In this document: positions 1 through 9,325 of the stretch, in pieces | Position numbering within the stretch: position 1 is the stretch's first letter | Layout: every line of letters starts with the position of its first letter | Source: Arthrobacter sp. U41 | Lineage (GTDB): Bacteria; Actinomycetota; Actinomycetes; Actinomycetales; Micrococcaceae | Reading direction: 5' to 3' | NCBI RefSeq assembly: GCF_007679325.1 | Contig: NZ_VEGI01000002.1 | Coordinates: 124,001-188,000 of the forward strand | Length of the DNA stretch: 64,000 nt | Notes under the pieces: model-generated | The model's database searches: none | The model's input: the letters and a program-made list of their open reading frames with translations, nothing else | Told to the model about the DNA's origin: nothing | Made by a program: the position numbers and the translations under genes

Positions 1-641
1 ATTTCGATCTCGTTTTCCTCCAGCACGAAGCTGGGCGCCCCGGCGTGCGGGACCGTGCAGGCCGTCAACGCGACGCCCATGCTGCGGACGTTCTGGTTGA
101 CCCGGTCGCCGATGGCGGCGACGGCGTCGAGGTTGTCGCCGCGCTCGGCGGCGGCCCCCGCGATCTTTTCCACCAGGACCGTTCCGCCCACGCCGCGCCG
201 TCCGGCGGTATACAACGAGTCCTGCACCGCGACGTCGTCGTTGACCAGCACGGTGCGGACGTCCACCCCTTCGGCCTGGGCCAGTTCGGCAGCGGTCTCA
301 AAGTTGAGAACGTCGCCTGTGTAGTTCTTCACGATGTGCACGACGCCGGCGCCGGAGTTGACGGCGAGCGTCGCCGGAAGGATCTGGTCGGGGGTAGGTG
401 AGGTAAACACGGCGCCCGGCACCGCGGCGTCGAGCATTCCCATCCCGACGTAGCCGCCGTGCAGGGGTTCGTGCCCGCTGCCGCCGCCGGAGACGAGTCC
501 GACTTTCCCTGCCACCGGCGCGTCTTTGCGCACGATGTACTTGGGGTCCGGAAAGACGGTCACGAGGTCGGCATGGGCAAGCCCGAAGCCCTCCACTGAC
601 TCGTCAACCACGGCGCGGGGATCATTGATGAGCTTCTTCAT
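1..641 (-). CDS. dhaK: Dihydroxyacetone kinase subunit DhaK, C-terminus cut off by window edge
   Basis: This is the DhaK-type substrate-binding subunit or domain of dihydroxyacetone kinase, which phosphorylates dihydroxyacetone in glycerol and triose metabolism. The ATG at 641-639 opens MKKLINDP, and the frame is open to base 1, giving 213 codons without a stop. The family signature GGGSGHEP is at about residues 52-59; its His57 corresponds to the substrate-contacting His56 of E. coli DhaK. The region around [10 protein letters not shown] is present, but the GIHGEP segment with the covalent substrate histidine would lie beyond the window. Whether the partner is a separate DhaL with a PTS DhaM, or a fused ATP-dependent kinase, cannot be seen. 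It is the first gene of a minus-strand unit running out of the window. Confidence 0.93.
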   Translation of the reverse strand, partial: MKKLINDPRAVVDESVEGFGLAHADLVTVFPDPKYIVRKDAPVAGKVGLVSGGGSGHEPLHGGYVGMGMLDAAVPGAVFTSPTPDQILPATLAVNSGAGVVHIVKNYTGDVLNFETAAELAQAEGVDVRTVLVNDDVAVQDSLYTAGRRGVGGTVLVEKIAGAAAERGDNLDAVAAIGDRVNQNVRSMGVALTACTVPHAGAPSFVLEENEIE

Positions 642-1206
642 GGCTGTGCTCCCTGGATGGTTTCCTGGCTGCTTGGTTGAACCCTACTACCGGGGCCCCT
701 GCCAGCGGTAGGCTCCGGATTCACAACCTCTGACGCGGAACCGGGGTCTCCCGGACGGCAGCCCTCCCGGATCCGCAGTTGCCTCAGGTGGGCTTATCCG
801 CCCACAAGGGGAAGTTCGGCCAGGCGTCGCCGCCGAGCCAGGAAAACGGCGGCGCATTGAGCCGCTCCTGGCTGGTCCCGGACGCGGGGCCGGACCGGGA
901 CCCGGGGCCCGTGGGATGGGCCGGCGCCGGGTCCCCGGCTGCTTGTCCCCCGGCGGCCGGGCCGGAGGCGGGCGCCGCCGGGACCGAGCCTGCGATAGTC
1001 ATCTGGAATGCGGAGAAATCTGGAAATATGACGCGATCGTGCAATTTCTTGCCTCCGAAAGTTGGTCGGTCCACCCCCTGGACCGGGATCAGTTTATCCA
1101 TCAAATTTATTGATGGGAAGACCCAATTCGGCCGGCTCCCGCCGCGGTTCCGGGATGCCTGTGGACCCCGGCTGCTGCGTTCCTTGCGGCTTTCGGCGTC
1201 GCGGAA
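642..1206. other. Intergenic stretch, no convincing gene
   Basis: About 565 bases lie between the dhaK start and the acetyltransferase stop. The part from about 1005 to 1125 is clearly richer in A+T than its surroundings and contains a small palindrome at 1098-1116. A minus-strand frame at 784-1104 could encode 106 residues. It has no visible ribosome binding site, is low-complexity Pro/Ala/Gly in the middle and matches nothing I recognise, so I do not call it a gene. The region may contain regulatory sequence for dhaK. Confidence 0.5.
1098..1116. promoter_or_regulatory. Operator-like palindrome
   Basis: A perfect 7-bp inverted repeat (CCATCAA, 5-nt spacer, TTGATGG) sits in the A+T-rich patch upstream of dhaK. 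The symmetry fits a dimeric repressor site. No regulator gene is adjacent, so the assignment is inference. Confidence 0.3.
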
Positions 1207-1716
1207 CTACAGGGTTTTGATCATCCGGGTGTTGCCGAGCGTGTTGGGCTTCACCCGGGCCAGGTCCAGGAACTCGGCGACGCCCTCGTCATGGGAGCGC
1301 AGCAGTTCTGAATACACCACCGGGTCGACGGCGGTCTGGTCGGCCATGACTTCGAACCCGTGCTTCTTGAAGAAGTCCACCTCGAAGGTCAGGCAGAATA
1401 CCCGGGCGACGCCCAGGGCACGGGCGTCCTCCAGCAGTCGTTCCACCAGCAGATGGCCCACGCCCCTCCCCCGCCAGGCGTCCGATGCGGCGAGCGTGCG
1501 CACCTCGGCGAGGTCTTCCCACATAACGTGCAGCGCCCCGCAGCCGATCACTTCACCCCCGGAGGACTCGGCGATGCGGAACTCCTGCAGGCTCTCGTAA
1601 TAGGCCACGGTCTCCTTGGCCATGAGGATCCGCTGATCGGCCAGTGGCGCCACCAGCGTCTTGATCGCCCCGACATCGCTCGTGCGGGCAGGGCGGATGC
1701 GGATTGTCTCAGTCAC
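1207..1716 (-). CDS. argA: GNAT amino-acid N-acetyltransferase, short N-acetylglutamate synthase type
   Basis: The 169-residue protein is a single GNAT domain. It begins IRIRPARTSDVGAIKTLV and contains the acetyl-CoA pyrophosphate-binding loop WRGRGVGHLL near residue 85. Its length and the central MAKETVAYYESLQEF segment resemble the short N-acetylglutamate synthase of actinobacteria (Rv2747 of M. tuberculosis), which starts arginine synthesis by acetylating glutamate with acetyl-CoA. The start is a GTG at 1716 with only a weak upstream purine tract. No other arg gene is nearby, so the pathway role comes from family resemblance. A generic GNAT is the alternative. Confidence 0.75.
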   Translation of the reverse strand: MTETIRIRPARTSDVGAIKTLVAPLADQRILMAKETVAYYESLQEFRIAESSGGEVIGCGALHVMWEDLAEVRTLAASDAWRGRGVGHLLVERLLEDARALGVARVFCLTFEVDFFKKHGFEVMADQTAVDPVVYSELLRSHDEGVAEFLDLARVKPNTLGNTRMIKTL

Positions 1717-1727
1717 AGGCCAATCTT

Positions 1728-1754
1728 ACGGGGGCGCGCCCGCGGCGCCCCCGT
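1728..1754 (-). terminator. Hairpin terminator after the S9 peptidase
   Basis: A perfect 10-bp stem (ACGGGGGCGC with GCGCCCCCGT) closes a 7-nt loop 20 bases past the S9 peptidase stop codon. There is no clear U-tract, as is common in high-GC actinobacteria. Confidence 0.55.
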
Positions 1755-1774
1755 CCTGACCTGACCGCCGGAGC

Positions 1775-3922
1775 CTACAGACCCAGCTCCGCAGGCACGG
1801 GCAGATCCTTGTCGAGCAGGTTCCTGGCAAGGAAGTGCTCCACTACGCCGTACCAGACCTTGGCGTGCTGCGGCTGCAGGATCCAGTGGTTCTCGTCCGG
1901 GAAGTAGAGGAACCGGTGTTCGGTGTCGCCGTTCTCGTCGGCCGCGAGCCGGGACTTGGAGAGCAGTTCATACCAGAGGCGCAGGCCCTCGCCGATCGGG
2001 ACGCGGTAGTCCTTGTCGCCATGGATGACCAGCATGGGCGTGCTGATGTTCTCCACATGCAGGTGCGGGGAGTTCTCCAGCGCCATCTCCGCCGTCATCT
2101 CCTTGAGCCAGTACTGCGCGGCGTCGGTGGTGGGGCCGAACTGGTCCAGCGCCCAGAGGCTGGCGTGGGTGACGATTGCCTTGAAGCGGTCCGTGTGGCC
2201 GGCCACCCAGTTGGCCATGTAGCCGCCGAAGGAGCCGCCCATGGCGGCCGTCCGGGTCTCATCGATGTCCGGGCGCTGCACAACGGCGTCGGTAATGGCC
2301 ATCAGGTCGGTGAAGGGCGCCTTGCCCCATTCGCCCCAGCCCCGCTGGATGTGGTGCTGCCCGTAGCCGGTGGAGAGGGCCGGGTCAGGCAGCAGCACCG
2401 CGTAGCCCCGGGCCACCAGCAGCCAGGGATTCCAGCGCCAGGTCCAGGCGTTCCACGAACCGAGCGGGCCGCCGTGGATCCACAGCAGCAGGGGCGCCGG
2501 GCTGCCGGCCGAGGCGTCTTCGGGGAGGGCCAGGTACGCCGGGACGCGGGTCCCGTCCGCCGCCGTCGTCTCCACGCGTTCCAGCGAGCCCTTGTAGTGG
2601 GGGCGCCCGGCGGGGGCGGGGAGACGGCGGACGTCGCCCGTGGTGAGGTCGATCCGCACCGCTTCCGGGGGGACTTCATAGGAGCTGCGCAGCGCGTATG
2701 CGGCGCGGCCGTCCGGGGCGGCAACGACGTCGGTGTACGCGGCCGTGTCGGCGGTCAGACGGGTCACGTGGCCCGCGCCGCCGCTGCCGGTCACGCTGAT
2801 CCGGAAGACCGGCGAAGCGCCGTCGTCGTCAGCAGTGACCAGCACGGCCGAACCGTCCGGCAGCCAGGCGGCAGGGTGCGGCCAGCGGTCCCAGTCGTGG
2901 GCCAGCGGAGTCAGGCCGGCGTCGCCCGGCACGCTGCCGGGGGCACCGCCCGAGACGTCGAGCAGGTGCAGTTTGACCTGCGGTGCCGCGACCGGCGTGG
3001 TCTCGCTCTCGCTGAGGACCACAAGTGTCCGGTTGTCGGGGCTCACCGGACCGGGGAAGTAGCTCATGCCCTCGGTATCCAGCAGGACGGTGCGGGTGCC
3101 GGTGGCGACGTCGATCGCGATCAGAATTGAACGTGAGTTCGCGCGGGCAAGCGGCTTGTTGAAGCTGCTGTAGATCGTTTTGCCGTCCGGACTGACGACG
3201 GCGTCCGCGTCGCGGAGCGCGCTACCGGCGTCGGGCGTCAGGTTGCGGAGCTTCAGCGGCGGTGCGGCGTCAACCGTGGCGGGCCTGCCCGGCTCCTGCT
3301 CCTCGCCCGGTTCCACCGCGAAGAGCCGGGGCTGGGCCGGCCCCAGGTCGGCGTCCCAGTAGCGGACGGGATAGCCGCTGTGCAGGATGGCAGCCACCTT
3401 GTTGTCCTTGCGCGCCTTGCGGCGATCCTCGTCGCTGTCCTCGTCTGTGGACCCGGCCAGCACGGAGGCGTTGACGAACAGGGCGCCGGTCTCCTTCGCG
3501 GCCAGGAGTCCACTGACGCCGCCGGCCCGGGTGAGCACCACGCGGGCCTCGCCGCCGTCAGCTGGCAGCATCCACAGTGCGTTCACGGGGTCCGCCTCGG
3601 GGGTTTCCGGGTCGGGGCGGGCGGAACTGAAGTACAGGTCGCCGCCGGCGGCGAACACGGCCCCGGCCTCCCCCTTGGCGCTGCGGGTGATCCGGCGGGC
3701 CTGCTTCTGCCCCTCCGGGTCCAGTTCCCACAGGGCGGTGCCGTATTCGGTGCCCTTGGCGTTGAGTGTGGCCACCGTGGTAACCAGCCTCCTGCCGTCG
3801 GGGCTCAGCGCCAGTCCGGACACCCTCGGGATGGCGAGGTAATGGTCCAGGTCATGGAAGGGTGTCTCGGGTTTTTCGCTCAGGGTCTCTGAATCGTTGG
3901 AAGCCATGCACCGATTCAACAC
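1775..3922 (-). CDS. S9-family serine peptidase (acylaminoacyl-peptidase / dipeptidyl-peptidase type)
   Basis: This is a two-domain S9 peptidase of 715 residues: an N-terminal beta-propeller (about 20-440) and a C-terminal alpha/beta-hydrolase domain (about 460-705). The triad can be read directly: Ser564 in GGSFGGYMANW, Asp638 in HGDKDYRVP and His679 in DENHW. The HGGPLGSW segment supplies the oxyanion loop. Such enzymes cleave short peptides; no signal peptide is visible, so it is probably cytoplasmic. The start is uncertain. A GTG at 3922 opens the longest frame, and an ATG at 3907 (MASNDSETL) is equally plausible because neither has a strong Shine-Dalgarno. It is monocistronic, with a palindrome-rich leader and its own hairpin terminator. 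The exact peptide preference cannot be read from sequence. Confidence 0.9.
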   Translation of the reverse strand: MLNRCMASNDSETLSEKPETPFHDLDHYLAIPRVSGLALSPDGRRLVTTVATLNAKGTEYGTALWELDPEGQKQARRITRSAKGEAGAVFAAGGDLYFSSARPDPETPEADPVNALWMLPADGGEARVVLTRAGGVSGLLAAKETGALFVNASVLAGSTDEDSDEDRRKARKDNKVAAILHSGYPVRYWDADLGPAQPRLFAVEPGEEQEPGRPATVDAAPPLKLRNLTPDAGSALRDADAVVSPDGKTIYSSFNKPLARANSRSILIAIDVATGTRTVLLDTEGMSYFPGPVSPDNRTLVVLSESETTPVAAPQVKLHLLDVSGGAPGSVPGDAGLTPLAHDWDRWPHPAAWLPDGSAVLVTADDDGASPVFRISVTGSGGAGHVTRLTADTAAYTDVVAAPDGRAAYALRSSYEVPPEAVRIDLTTGDVRRLPAPAGRPHYKGSLERVETTAADGTRVPAYLALPEDASAGSPAPLLLWIHGGPLGSWNAWTWRWNPWLLVARGYAVLLPDPALSTGYGQHHIQRGWGEWGKAPFTDLMAITDAVVQRPDIDETRTAAMGGSFGGYMANWVAGHTDRFKAIVTHASLWALDQFGPTTDAAQYWLKEMTAEMALENSPHLHVENISTPMLVIHGDKDYRVPIGEGLRLWYELLSKSRLAADENGDTEHRFLYFPDENHWILQPQHAKVWYGVVEHFLARNLLDKDLPVPAELGL

Positions 3923-3947
3923 CCACTGTGCGCCGGATCACATTATG

Positions 3948-3987
3948 TTCACTTATAGTGAAACATTACTTTCAGATAGGCAATGTT
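3948..3987 (-). promoter_or_regulatory. A+T-rich leader with two inverted repeats upstream of the S9 peptidase
   Basis: TTCACT-TAT-AGTGAA at 3948-3962 is a perfect 6-bp palindrome. It abuts a second pair, AACATT and AATGTT (3962-3967 and 3982-3987), with a 14-nt spacer. The block is distinctly A+T-rich in a roughly two-thirds GC context and lies 26-65 bases upstream of the peptidase start, so it is probably its promoter and operator. Confidence 0.4.
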
Positions 3988-4020
3988 GCAGGGGCCTAGG
4001 CGTGAGGTGCGGATTAACGC

Positions 4021-4060
4021 GAAGGCCCCGCCTGCTCCTTGCGGAGCAGGCGGGGCCTTC
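4021..4060 (-). terminator. Strong hairpin terminator after clpC
   Basis: A perfect 18-bp inverted repeat with a TTGC loop starts 9 bases after the clpC stop codon. The stem is strongly GC-rich. It probably insulates the divergent-facing peptidase leader from the heavily expressed clpC. Confidence 0.85.
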
Positions 4061-4069
4061 GAGTGGTGC

Positions 4070-6562
4070 TTAGACGCTCGGAGCGATCTCCGGGATGCGC
4101 GGCTTGGCGTTGCCCGCGAAGGTGAACTTGGCGTCGTCGCCTTCGCCGTCCACATCCACTACAACGATGTCGCCGGCGTGGAGTTCGCCGAAGAGGATCT
4201 TCTCGGAGAGCTGGTCCTCGATCTCGCGCTGGATGGTCCGGCGCAGCGGCCGGGCACCCATGGCGGGGTCGTAACCGCGGGTGGCCAGGAGGACCTTGGC
4301 CGCGGGCGTGAGCTCGATGCCCATGTCCTTGTCCTTGAGCCGCTTCTCCAGGCGGCCAACGAACATGTCCACGATCTCGATGATCTCGTCCTGGGTCAGC
4401 TGCGGGAAGACCACAACGTCGTCAACACGGTTCAGGAACTCGGGGCGGAAGTGCTGCTTGAGCTCCTCCGTGACGCGGGCCCGCATCCGGTTGTAGCCGG
4501 TCTGCGTGTCCGTGCCGGACTGGAAGCCGGTGGCGACGCTCTTGGAGATGTCCCGGGTGCCCAGGTTGGTGGTCATGATGATCACGGTGTTCTTGAAGTC
4601 CACCACGCGGCCCTGGGAGTCGGTCAGGCGGCCGTCTTCCAGGATCTGCAGCAGCGAGTTGAAGAGGTCGGCGTGCGCCTTTTCCACTTCGTCGAACAGG
4701 ACCACGGAGAACGGACGACGGCGGACCTTTTCGGTCAGCTGCCCGCCTTCCTCGTAGCCCACGTAGCCGGGAGGGGCACCGAAGAGGCGCGACACCGTGT
4801 GCTTCTCCGAGTACTCGGACATGTCCAGGGTGATAAGGGCATCTTCCTCGCCGAAGAGGAATTCCGCCAGCGCCTTGGCGAGCTCGGTCTTGCCGACGCC
4901 GGTGGGCCCGGCGAAGATGAACGAACCGCCCGGACGCTTCGGGTCCTTCAGGCCTGCACGGGTGCGGCGGATCGCCTGGGACAGCGACCTGATGGCCTCG
5001 TTCTGGCCAACAACGCGCTTGTGCAGCTCGTCTTCCATCTTCAGCAGACGCGAGGACTCTTCCTCGGTCAGCTTGAAGACCGGGATGCCGGTGGAGTTCG
5101 CCAGCACTTCGGCGATGAGGTCCTCATCAACTTCGGAGATGTCATCCATGCCGCCGGTCTTCCACTGGCGTTCCTTCTCGGCACGCTCTGCAATGAGCTT
5201 CTGCTCCTTGTCGCGCAGCGAGGCGGCGCCTTCGAAGTCCTGCGCGTCAATCGCGGATTCCTTCTCCAGCTTCATTGCGGCGATCTTCTCGTCCATGATC
5301 TTGAGTTCCGGCGGGGCGGTCATCCGGCGGATGCGCAGCCGCGCGCCGGCCTCATCGATCAGGTCAATCGCCTTGTCCGGCAGGAAGCGGTCCGAGATGT
5401 AGCGCTCGGAGAGGCTCGCCGCCGAGGCGAGGGCGCCGTCGGTGATGGTCACACGGTGGTGTGCCTCGTACCGGTCCCGGAGGCCCTTCAGGATCTCGAT
5501 CGCGTGAGCGACGGAGGGTTCCTTGACCTGGATCGGCTGGAAACGGCGTTCCAGCGCGGCATCCTTCTCGATGTGCTTGCGGTACTCGTCCAGCGTGGTG
5601 GCACCGATGGTCTGGAGCTCACCGCGGGCCAGCATGGGCTTCAGGATCGAGGCCGCATCGATGGCGCCCTCGGCGGCACCGGCACCCACCAGGGTGTGGA
5701 TTTCATCGATGAACAGGATGATGTCGCCGCGCGTGCGGATCTCCTTGAGGACCTTCTTCAGGCGCTCTTCGAAGTCGCCGCGGTAGCGGGAGCCCGCCAC
5801 GAGGGACCCGAGGTCCAGCGTGTATAGCTGCTTGTCCTTGATGGTCTCCGGCACGTCGCCGCGGACAATCGCCTGGGCAAGGCCCTCGACGACGGCAGTC
5901 TTGCCGACGCCGGGCTCACCGATCAGGACAGGGTTGTTCTTGGTGCGGCGGGAAAGGACCTGCATAACGCGTTCCATTTCCGATTCGCGCCCGATGACCG
6001 GATCCAGCTTGTTCTCGCGCGCAGCCTGGGTCAGGTTGCGGCCAAACTGGTCCAGGACGACGGAACCGGCAGGAGTGCCTTCGGCCTGGCCCGGGCCGAC
6101 GCCGGCTCCGGTGGTCTCCTTGCCCTGGTAGCCCGAGAGCAGCTGGATGACCTGCTGCCGGACACGGTTGAGGTCCGCGCCGAGCTTCACCAGCACCTGG
6201 GCGGCAACGCCTTCACCCTCACGGATGAGGCCGAGCAGAATGTGCTCCGTGCCGATGTAGTTGTGGCCCAGCTGCAAGGCCTCGCGGAGCGAGAGTTCCA
6301 GGACCTTCTTGGCGCGCGGGGTAAAGGGGATGTGCCCGGACGGGGCCTGCTGGCCCTGGCCGATGATCTCCTGTACCTGCTCGCGGACGCCGTCGAGCGA
6401 AATGCTCAAGGACTCAAGGGCTTTGGCAGCAACACCTTCACCTTCATGGATCAGACCCAAGAGGATGTGTTCGGTACCAATGTAATTGTGGTTCAGCATG
6501 CGTGCCTCTTCTTGGGCAAGCACAACTACGCGACGGGCACGGTCCGTAAATCGCTCAAACAT
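4070..6562 (-). CDS. clpC: ClpC, ATP-dependent Clp protease ATP-binding subunit
   Basis: ClpC is the AAA+ unfoldase that feeds substrates to ClpP; in actinobacteria it is usually essential. The 830-residue protein has the full family architecture. Two Clp_N repeats occupy about 1-145, each carrying [13 protein letters not shown]. The first AAA+ module has Walker A GEPGVGKT at 215-222 and Walker [13 protein letters not shown]-type coiled segment follows (about 420-460), then a second AAA+ module with GPTGVGKT and a C-terminal D2-small domain. The UVR segment identifies ClpC rather than ClpB or ClpA. The ATG at 6562 is preceded by AGGAG at a normal distance. It is monocistronic, with its own terminator, and follows lsr2 and lysS as in M. 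tuberculosis. Confidence 0.98.
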   Translation of the reverse strand: MFERFTDRARRVVVLAQEEARMLNHNYIGTEHILLGLIHEGEGVAAKALESLSISLDGVREQVQEIIGQGQQAPSGHIPFTPRAKKVLELSLREALQLGHNYIGTEHILLGLIREGEGVAAQVLVKLGADLNRVRQQVIQLLSGYQGKETTGAGVGPGQAEGTPAGSVVLDQFGRNLTQAARENKLDPVIGRESEMERVMQVLSRRTKNNPVLIGEPGVGKTAVVEGLAQAIVRGDVPETIKDKQLYTLDLGSLVAGSRYRGDFEERLKKVLKEIRTRGDIILFIDEIHTLVGAGAAEGAIDAASILKPMLARGELQTIGATTLDEYRKHIEKDAALERRFQPIQVKEPSVAHAIEILKGLRDRYEAHHRVTITDGALASAASLSERYISDRFLPDKAIDLIDEAGARLRIRRMTAPPELKIMDEKIAAMKLEKESAIDAQDFEGAASLRDKEQKLIAERAEKERQWKTGGMDDISEVDEDLIAEVLANSTGIPVFKLTEEESSRLLKMEDELHKRVVGQNEAIRSLSQAIRRTRAGLKDPKRPGGSFIFAGPTGVGKTELAKALAEFLFGEEDALITLDMSEYSEKHTVSRLFGAPPGYVGYEEGGQLTEKVRRRPFSVVLFDEVEKAHADLFNSLLQILEDGRLTDSQGRVVDFKNTVIIMTTNLGTRDISKSVATGFQSGTDTQTGYNRMRARVTEELKQHFRPEFLNRVDDVVVFPQLTQDEIIEIVDMFVGRLEKRLKDKDMGIELTPAAKVLLATRGYDPAMGARPLRRTIQREIEDQLSEKILFGELHAGDIVVVDVDGEGDDAKFTFAGNAKPRIPEIAPSV

Positions 6563-7053
6563 TTCGCCACACTCCTAGCTACGACGTACTTTGATGCTAC
6601 GTGGCCGGGTTCAAGATTTGGGGCTTGTTCGCCACAGGGGAAACCGGGACGCCCCCGCCGCGTCACATCAGGGCGGGAACCAAGGCCCGCGCATGCCCTG
6701 CGGCAACGCCCCGGGGGCACCCGAACATGCGTGGCGGCGTGGGTAGCAGCGGGCGTGGCGGCGGGCCGAACCGGCCCGGTCCCGGATGCGCTCCTGCCCG
6801 GTTGTTTCGTCCCGGCCGGGCGGACATGCCGCGCGTCCCCGGCTCCGGGCCGCGTGGTTGGCCGGCAACCGGGCTGGACCGCGCCGAAGTAGGACCTCGG
6901 CCAAGTATCGGCACGGCGAAGGATCAGCACGGCGTATCGGCACGGCCCGCCGGCATCTGCGCACACAACAATGCCCCCGTCAAGGCGGGGGCATTGTTGT
7001 GTGTCCTGCGGCTCCGACGCCGCGCGCACGGCGCAGCGGTCCGGGCGTGGAGG
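6563..7053. other. Intergenic region between clpC and lsr2
   Basis: About 490 bases hold the lsr2 terminator hairpin at 6962-7003 and the clpC leader. Open frames exist on both strands but are Arg/Pro/Gly-rich, lack ribosome binding sites and in part run through the terminator, so they look like GC-rich chance frames. I could not place the clpC promoter with confidence. Confidence 0.6.
6962..7003 (-). terminator. Hairpin terminator after lsr2
   Basis: A perfect 18-bp inverted repeat with a 6-nt loop (6980-6985) lies about 50 bases past the lsr2 stop. The GC-rich inner half and A+T-rich outer half (CATTGTTGTGTG on the plus strand) are typical of an intrinsic terminator. It may act in both directions. 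Confidence 0.85.
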
Positions 7054-7380
7054 CTAGGAATTCGCTTTTTGGTAGGCTTCCTGAATTTCAGCCTGAATAC
7101 GGCCGCGGCTGTTTACCGCGTAGCCGTTATCGCGGGCCCACTGCCGGATCTGGGCAGAGTCCTGATTCCGGCCCGAGGCAATTTTGGTCCGGGTTGCGCG
7201 GCCGCTCGAGGTCTTGCGCGCGTGACTCACAAACCGCTCAACGGCGGCCCGTAGTTCTGAAGCATTTTCCGCCGACAGGTCAATTTCGTAACTGACCCCG
7301 TCAAGGCCAAACCGGACGGTCTCGTCCGCGGATCCCCCATCCAGATCATCGACAAGGATGATTTTCACTTTCTGTGCCAT
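7054..7380 (-). CDS. lsr2: Lsr2, H-NS-like nucleoid-associated protein
   Basis: Lsr2 bridges DNA and silences A+T-rich, often horizontally acquired, genes in actinobacteria. The 108-residue protein starts MAQKVKIILVDDLDGG and has the N-terminal oligomerisation domain (about 1-60). A basic linker follows, then a C-terminal DNA-binding domain with RQWARDNGYAVNSRGRI, whose RGR turn inserts into the minor groove. The ATG at 7380 follows the purine-rich GGAAAGAGAG. The frame stays open upstream, but ten extra residues would have no homology support. The gene lies between lysS and clpC exactly as in M. tuberculosis, and a promoter-like pair is visible at 7440-7469. Confidence 0.96.
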   Translation of the reverse strand: MAQKVKIILVDDLDGGSADETVRFGLDGVSYEIDLSAENASELRAAVERFVSHARKTSSGRATRTKIASGRNQDSAQIRQWARDNGYAVNSRGRIQAEIQEAYQKANS

Positions 7381-7439
7381 TAATGACTCTCTTTCCAAAA
7401 GGACGAGCATTTAGTAAAAGCAGGATGTATCTGGTTAAA

Positions 7440-7469
7440 AGTATCCTCTGCTTTATGGCAACGAGTCAA
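7440..7469 (-). promoter_or_regulatory. Probable promoter of lsr2
   Basis: On the minus strand TTGACT (7469-7464) and GATACT (7445-7440) are separated by 18 bases, in an A+T-rich leader about 60 bases before the lsr2 start. The hexamers fit the housekeeping sigma-factor consensus well. Confidence 0.5.
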
Positions 7470-7516
7470 AGCGAAAAAGAGTTTCCAAAGGAAAACCCAA
7501 GGGGAATAGTCCGCTA

Positions 7517-7705
7517 TTAGTTACGCCCGTTGGAATGGCCGTCGTTACGGAGGGTATCCGCCCCGCGGGCATTTCCTTCGGCTTCCGCCTGGGCACGCGC
7601 TTCGGCCTGGCGCTCCGATTTGTCGGCATTGAAAATCGATTTCATGGCAAACCAGAAGATCAGGCCCACCACCACGGAGGGAAGCAGGACGGCGACGTAT
7701 TCCAT
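7517..7705 (-). CDS. Small single-pass membrane protein, unknown function
   Basis: The 62-residue protein starts MEYVAVLLPSVVVGLIFWFAM, which is one hydrophobic helix (about 4-21). A short basic junction follows, then a charged Ala/Glu/Arg-rich tail likely exposed to the cytoplasm. The ATG at 7705 lies only 2 bases after the lysS stop, so it is translationally coupled to lysS and precedes lsr2. I recognise no family. The membrane-anchor layout and tight spacing argue that it is a real gene. Confidence 0.7.
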   Translation of the reverse strand: MEYVAVLLPSVVVGLIFWFAMKSIFNADKSERQAEARAQAEAEGNARGADTLRNDGHSNGRN

Positions 7706-7707
7706 GG

Positions 7708-9240
7708 TCAGTGTCCTTCGGGCTTCAGCAGCGGGAAGAGAATGGTCTCGCGGATGCCGGCGCCGGTGAAGAGCATGACCAGCCGGTCGATGCCCAGGCC
7801 GATCCCGCCCATGGGAGGGGCGCCGTACTCAAGGGCCCGGAGGAAATCCTCGTCCAGCTGCATGGCCTCGACGTCGCCGGCGGCGGAGCGGCGGGACTGT
7901 TCGGTGAGGCGGTCGCGCTGGATGACCGGGTCAATCAGCTCGGAGAACGCCGTGCCGCGCTCCATGCCGCCGATGATGAGGTCCCACGCCTCGATCAGCC
8001 GGTCATCCTCGCGGTGGTGGCGGGCCAGGGGCTGGGCGGACGGCGGGTAGTCGTAGACGAATGTCGGGTTCAGCAGCGTCGGCTCCACCAGCTCACCGAA
8101 GAGTTCCACCACAAGCTTCTCGGCGTCCCAGTTGGCGTCCACCTTCACCTCGTGCTTGGCGGCCAGCGCCAGGAGCTCGGACACGGGGGTCTCCGGGGTG
8201 ATGTCCTGGCCCACGAAATCGGACAGTCCCGGGTAGACCGCCATCCACGCCCAGTCGCCGTCGAGGTTGATCTCCCCGGCCTCGGTCTGCAGGACGCGGC
8301 CCACGCCGGCGGCGTCAGCGGCGTCGAGGATGAGTTCCTTGATCCGGTCCGCCATCACGAACTGGTCGGCCCAGGCCTCGTAGCTTTCAAGGGTGGTGAA
8401 TTCAGGGCTGTGGGTGGAGTCCACACCCTCGTTGCGGAAGACGCGGCCCATGTCGTACACGCGGTCAATTCCGCCGACGACGGTGCGCTTAAGGTACAGC
8501 TCGGTGGCGATCCGCAGGGTCATCTTCTGGTCGAAGGCGTTCATGTGCGTCTCGAAAGGGCGGGCCGTGGCGCCTCCGTGAACCAGCTGCAGCATGGGGG
8601 TTTCCACCTCGACGTAGCCCTGGCGGTGCAGGGTTTCGCGGATGGAACGCGTGATCGCGGCCCGGGTGTAGACCATTTCACGGGCTTCGTCGCGGACGAT
8701 GAGGTCCACGTAGCGCTGGCGGACGCGGGTTTCCTCGTTGAGGCCGGCGTGCAGCACCGGCAGCGGGCGCAGGGCCTTGGACGCCATGGACCAGGACTCG
8801 GCCATAACGGAGAGCTCGCCGCGCCGGGAGGAGATGACCTCGCCCTTGATGAAGACGTGGTCGCCCAGGTCCACGAGGGCCTTCCAGTCGGCGAGCGCGT
8901 CCTCGCCGATGTTGGCCAGGCTCAGCATGACCTGAAGCCGGACAGCCTTGCCGTCAACGCCGCCCTCCTGAAGGGTGGCGAAGCACAGCTTGCCGGTGTT
9001 GCGGATAAACACAATACGGCCGGTCACCCCGACCACGTCGCCGGTGGTTTCGTCGGCCTGGAGGTGGGCGTACTTTTCGCGGATGTCACTCAGTGAATGT
9101 GTGCGCTCAACACCCACCGGATACGCCTCGATGCCGCGCTCGATCAGCTTGGCGCGCTTCTCCATACGGATGCGCGTCTGCTCGCTGGCGTCGTGGGAGT
9201 CGGCGGCGGTGTTCGGGGCGGAGGTGTTTTGGGAAGTCAC
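7708..9240 (-). CDS. lysS: Lysyl-tRNA synthetase, class II
   Basis: LysS charges tRNA-Lys with lysine in the cytoplasm. The 510-residue protein has an N-terminal OB-fold anticodon-binding domain (about 60-180) and a class II catalytic core ending in motif 3, GGIGLGIDRLVMLF. The frame is open far upstream, but that extension is low-complexity and overlaps the divergent hydrolase gene. The GTG at 9240 (VTSQNTSAPN) gives the usual family length of about 500 residues. The gene heads a minus-strand unit with the small membrane protein and possibly lsr2. Confidence 0.96.
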   Translation of the reverse strand: MTSQNTSAPNTAADSHDASEQTRIRMEKRAKLIERGIEAYPVGVERTHSLSDIREKYAHLQADETTGDVVGVTGRIVFIRNTGKLCFATLQEGGVDGKAVRLQVMLSLANIGEDALADWKALVDLGDHVFIKGEVISSRRGELSVMAESWSMASKALRPLPVLHAGLNEETRVRQRYVDLIVRDEAREMVYTRAAITRSIRETLHRQGYVEVETPMLQLVHGGATARPFETHMNAFDQKMTLRIATELYLKRTVVGGIDRVYDMGRVFRNEGVDSTHSPEFTTLESYEAWADQFVMADRIKELILDAADAAGVGRVLQTEAGEINLDGDWAWMAVYPGLSDFVGQDITPETPVSELLALAAKHEVKVDANWDAEKLVVELFGELVEPTLLNPTFVYDYPPSAQPLARHHREDDRLIEAWDLIIGGMERGTAFSELIDPVIQRDRLTEQSRRSAAGDVEAMQLDEDFLRALEYGAPPMGGIGLGIDRLVMLFTGAGIRETILFPLLKPEGH

Positions 9241-9325
9241 AATTCCCAAGTTTACCGGGGATTCCGCCGGGGCAGGTCCCGCCCGGCCAAGGACGCCGCG
9301 GCTGCCGCGGAATAGACTCGGGGCT

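Noticed and set aside
784-1104. 106-codon minus-strand frame upstream of the acetyltransferase
   Set aside because: No ribosome binding site, low-complexity middle and no recognisable fold. It runs across the A+T-rich leader with the palindrome.
1160-1200. Resemblance to the signal-recognition-particle RNA tip on the minus strand
   Set aside because: Only a GGAAxGxAGCAGCC-like fragment matches. The GGTCAGG/CCGGAAGG order and flanking helix expected for SRP RNA are absent.
3983-5827. 614-codon plus-strand frame opposite clpC
   Set aside because: It is the complement of a strongly conserved clpC. Its residues are His/Val/Leu/Gly-rich, as expected from reverse GC-rich codons.
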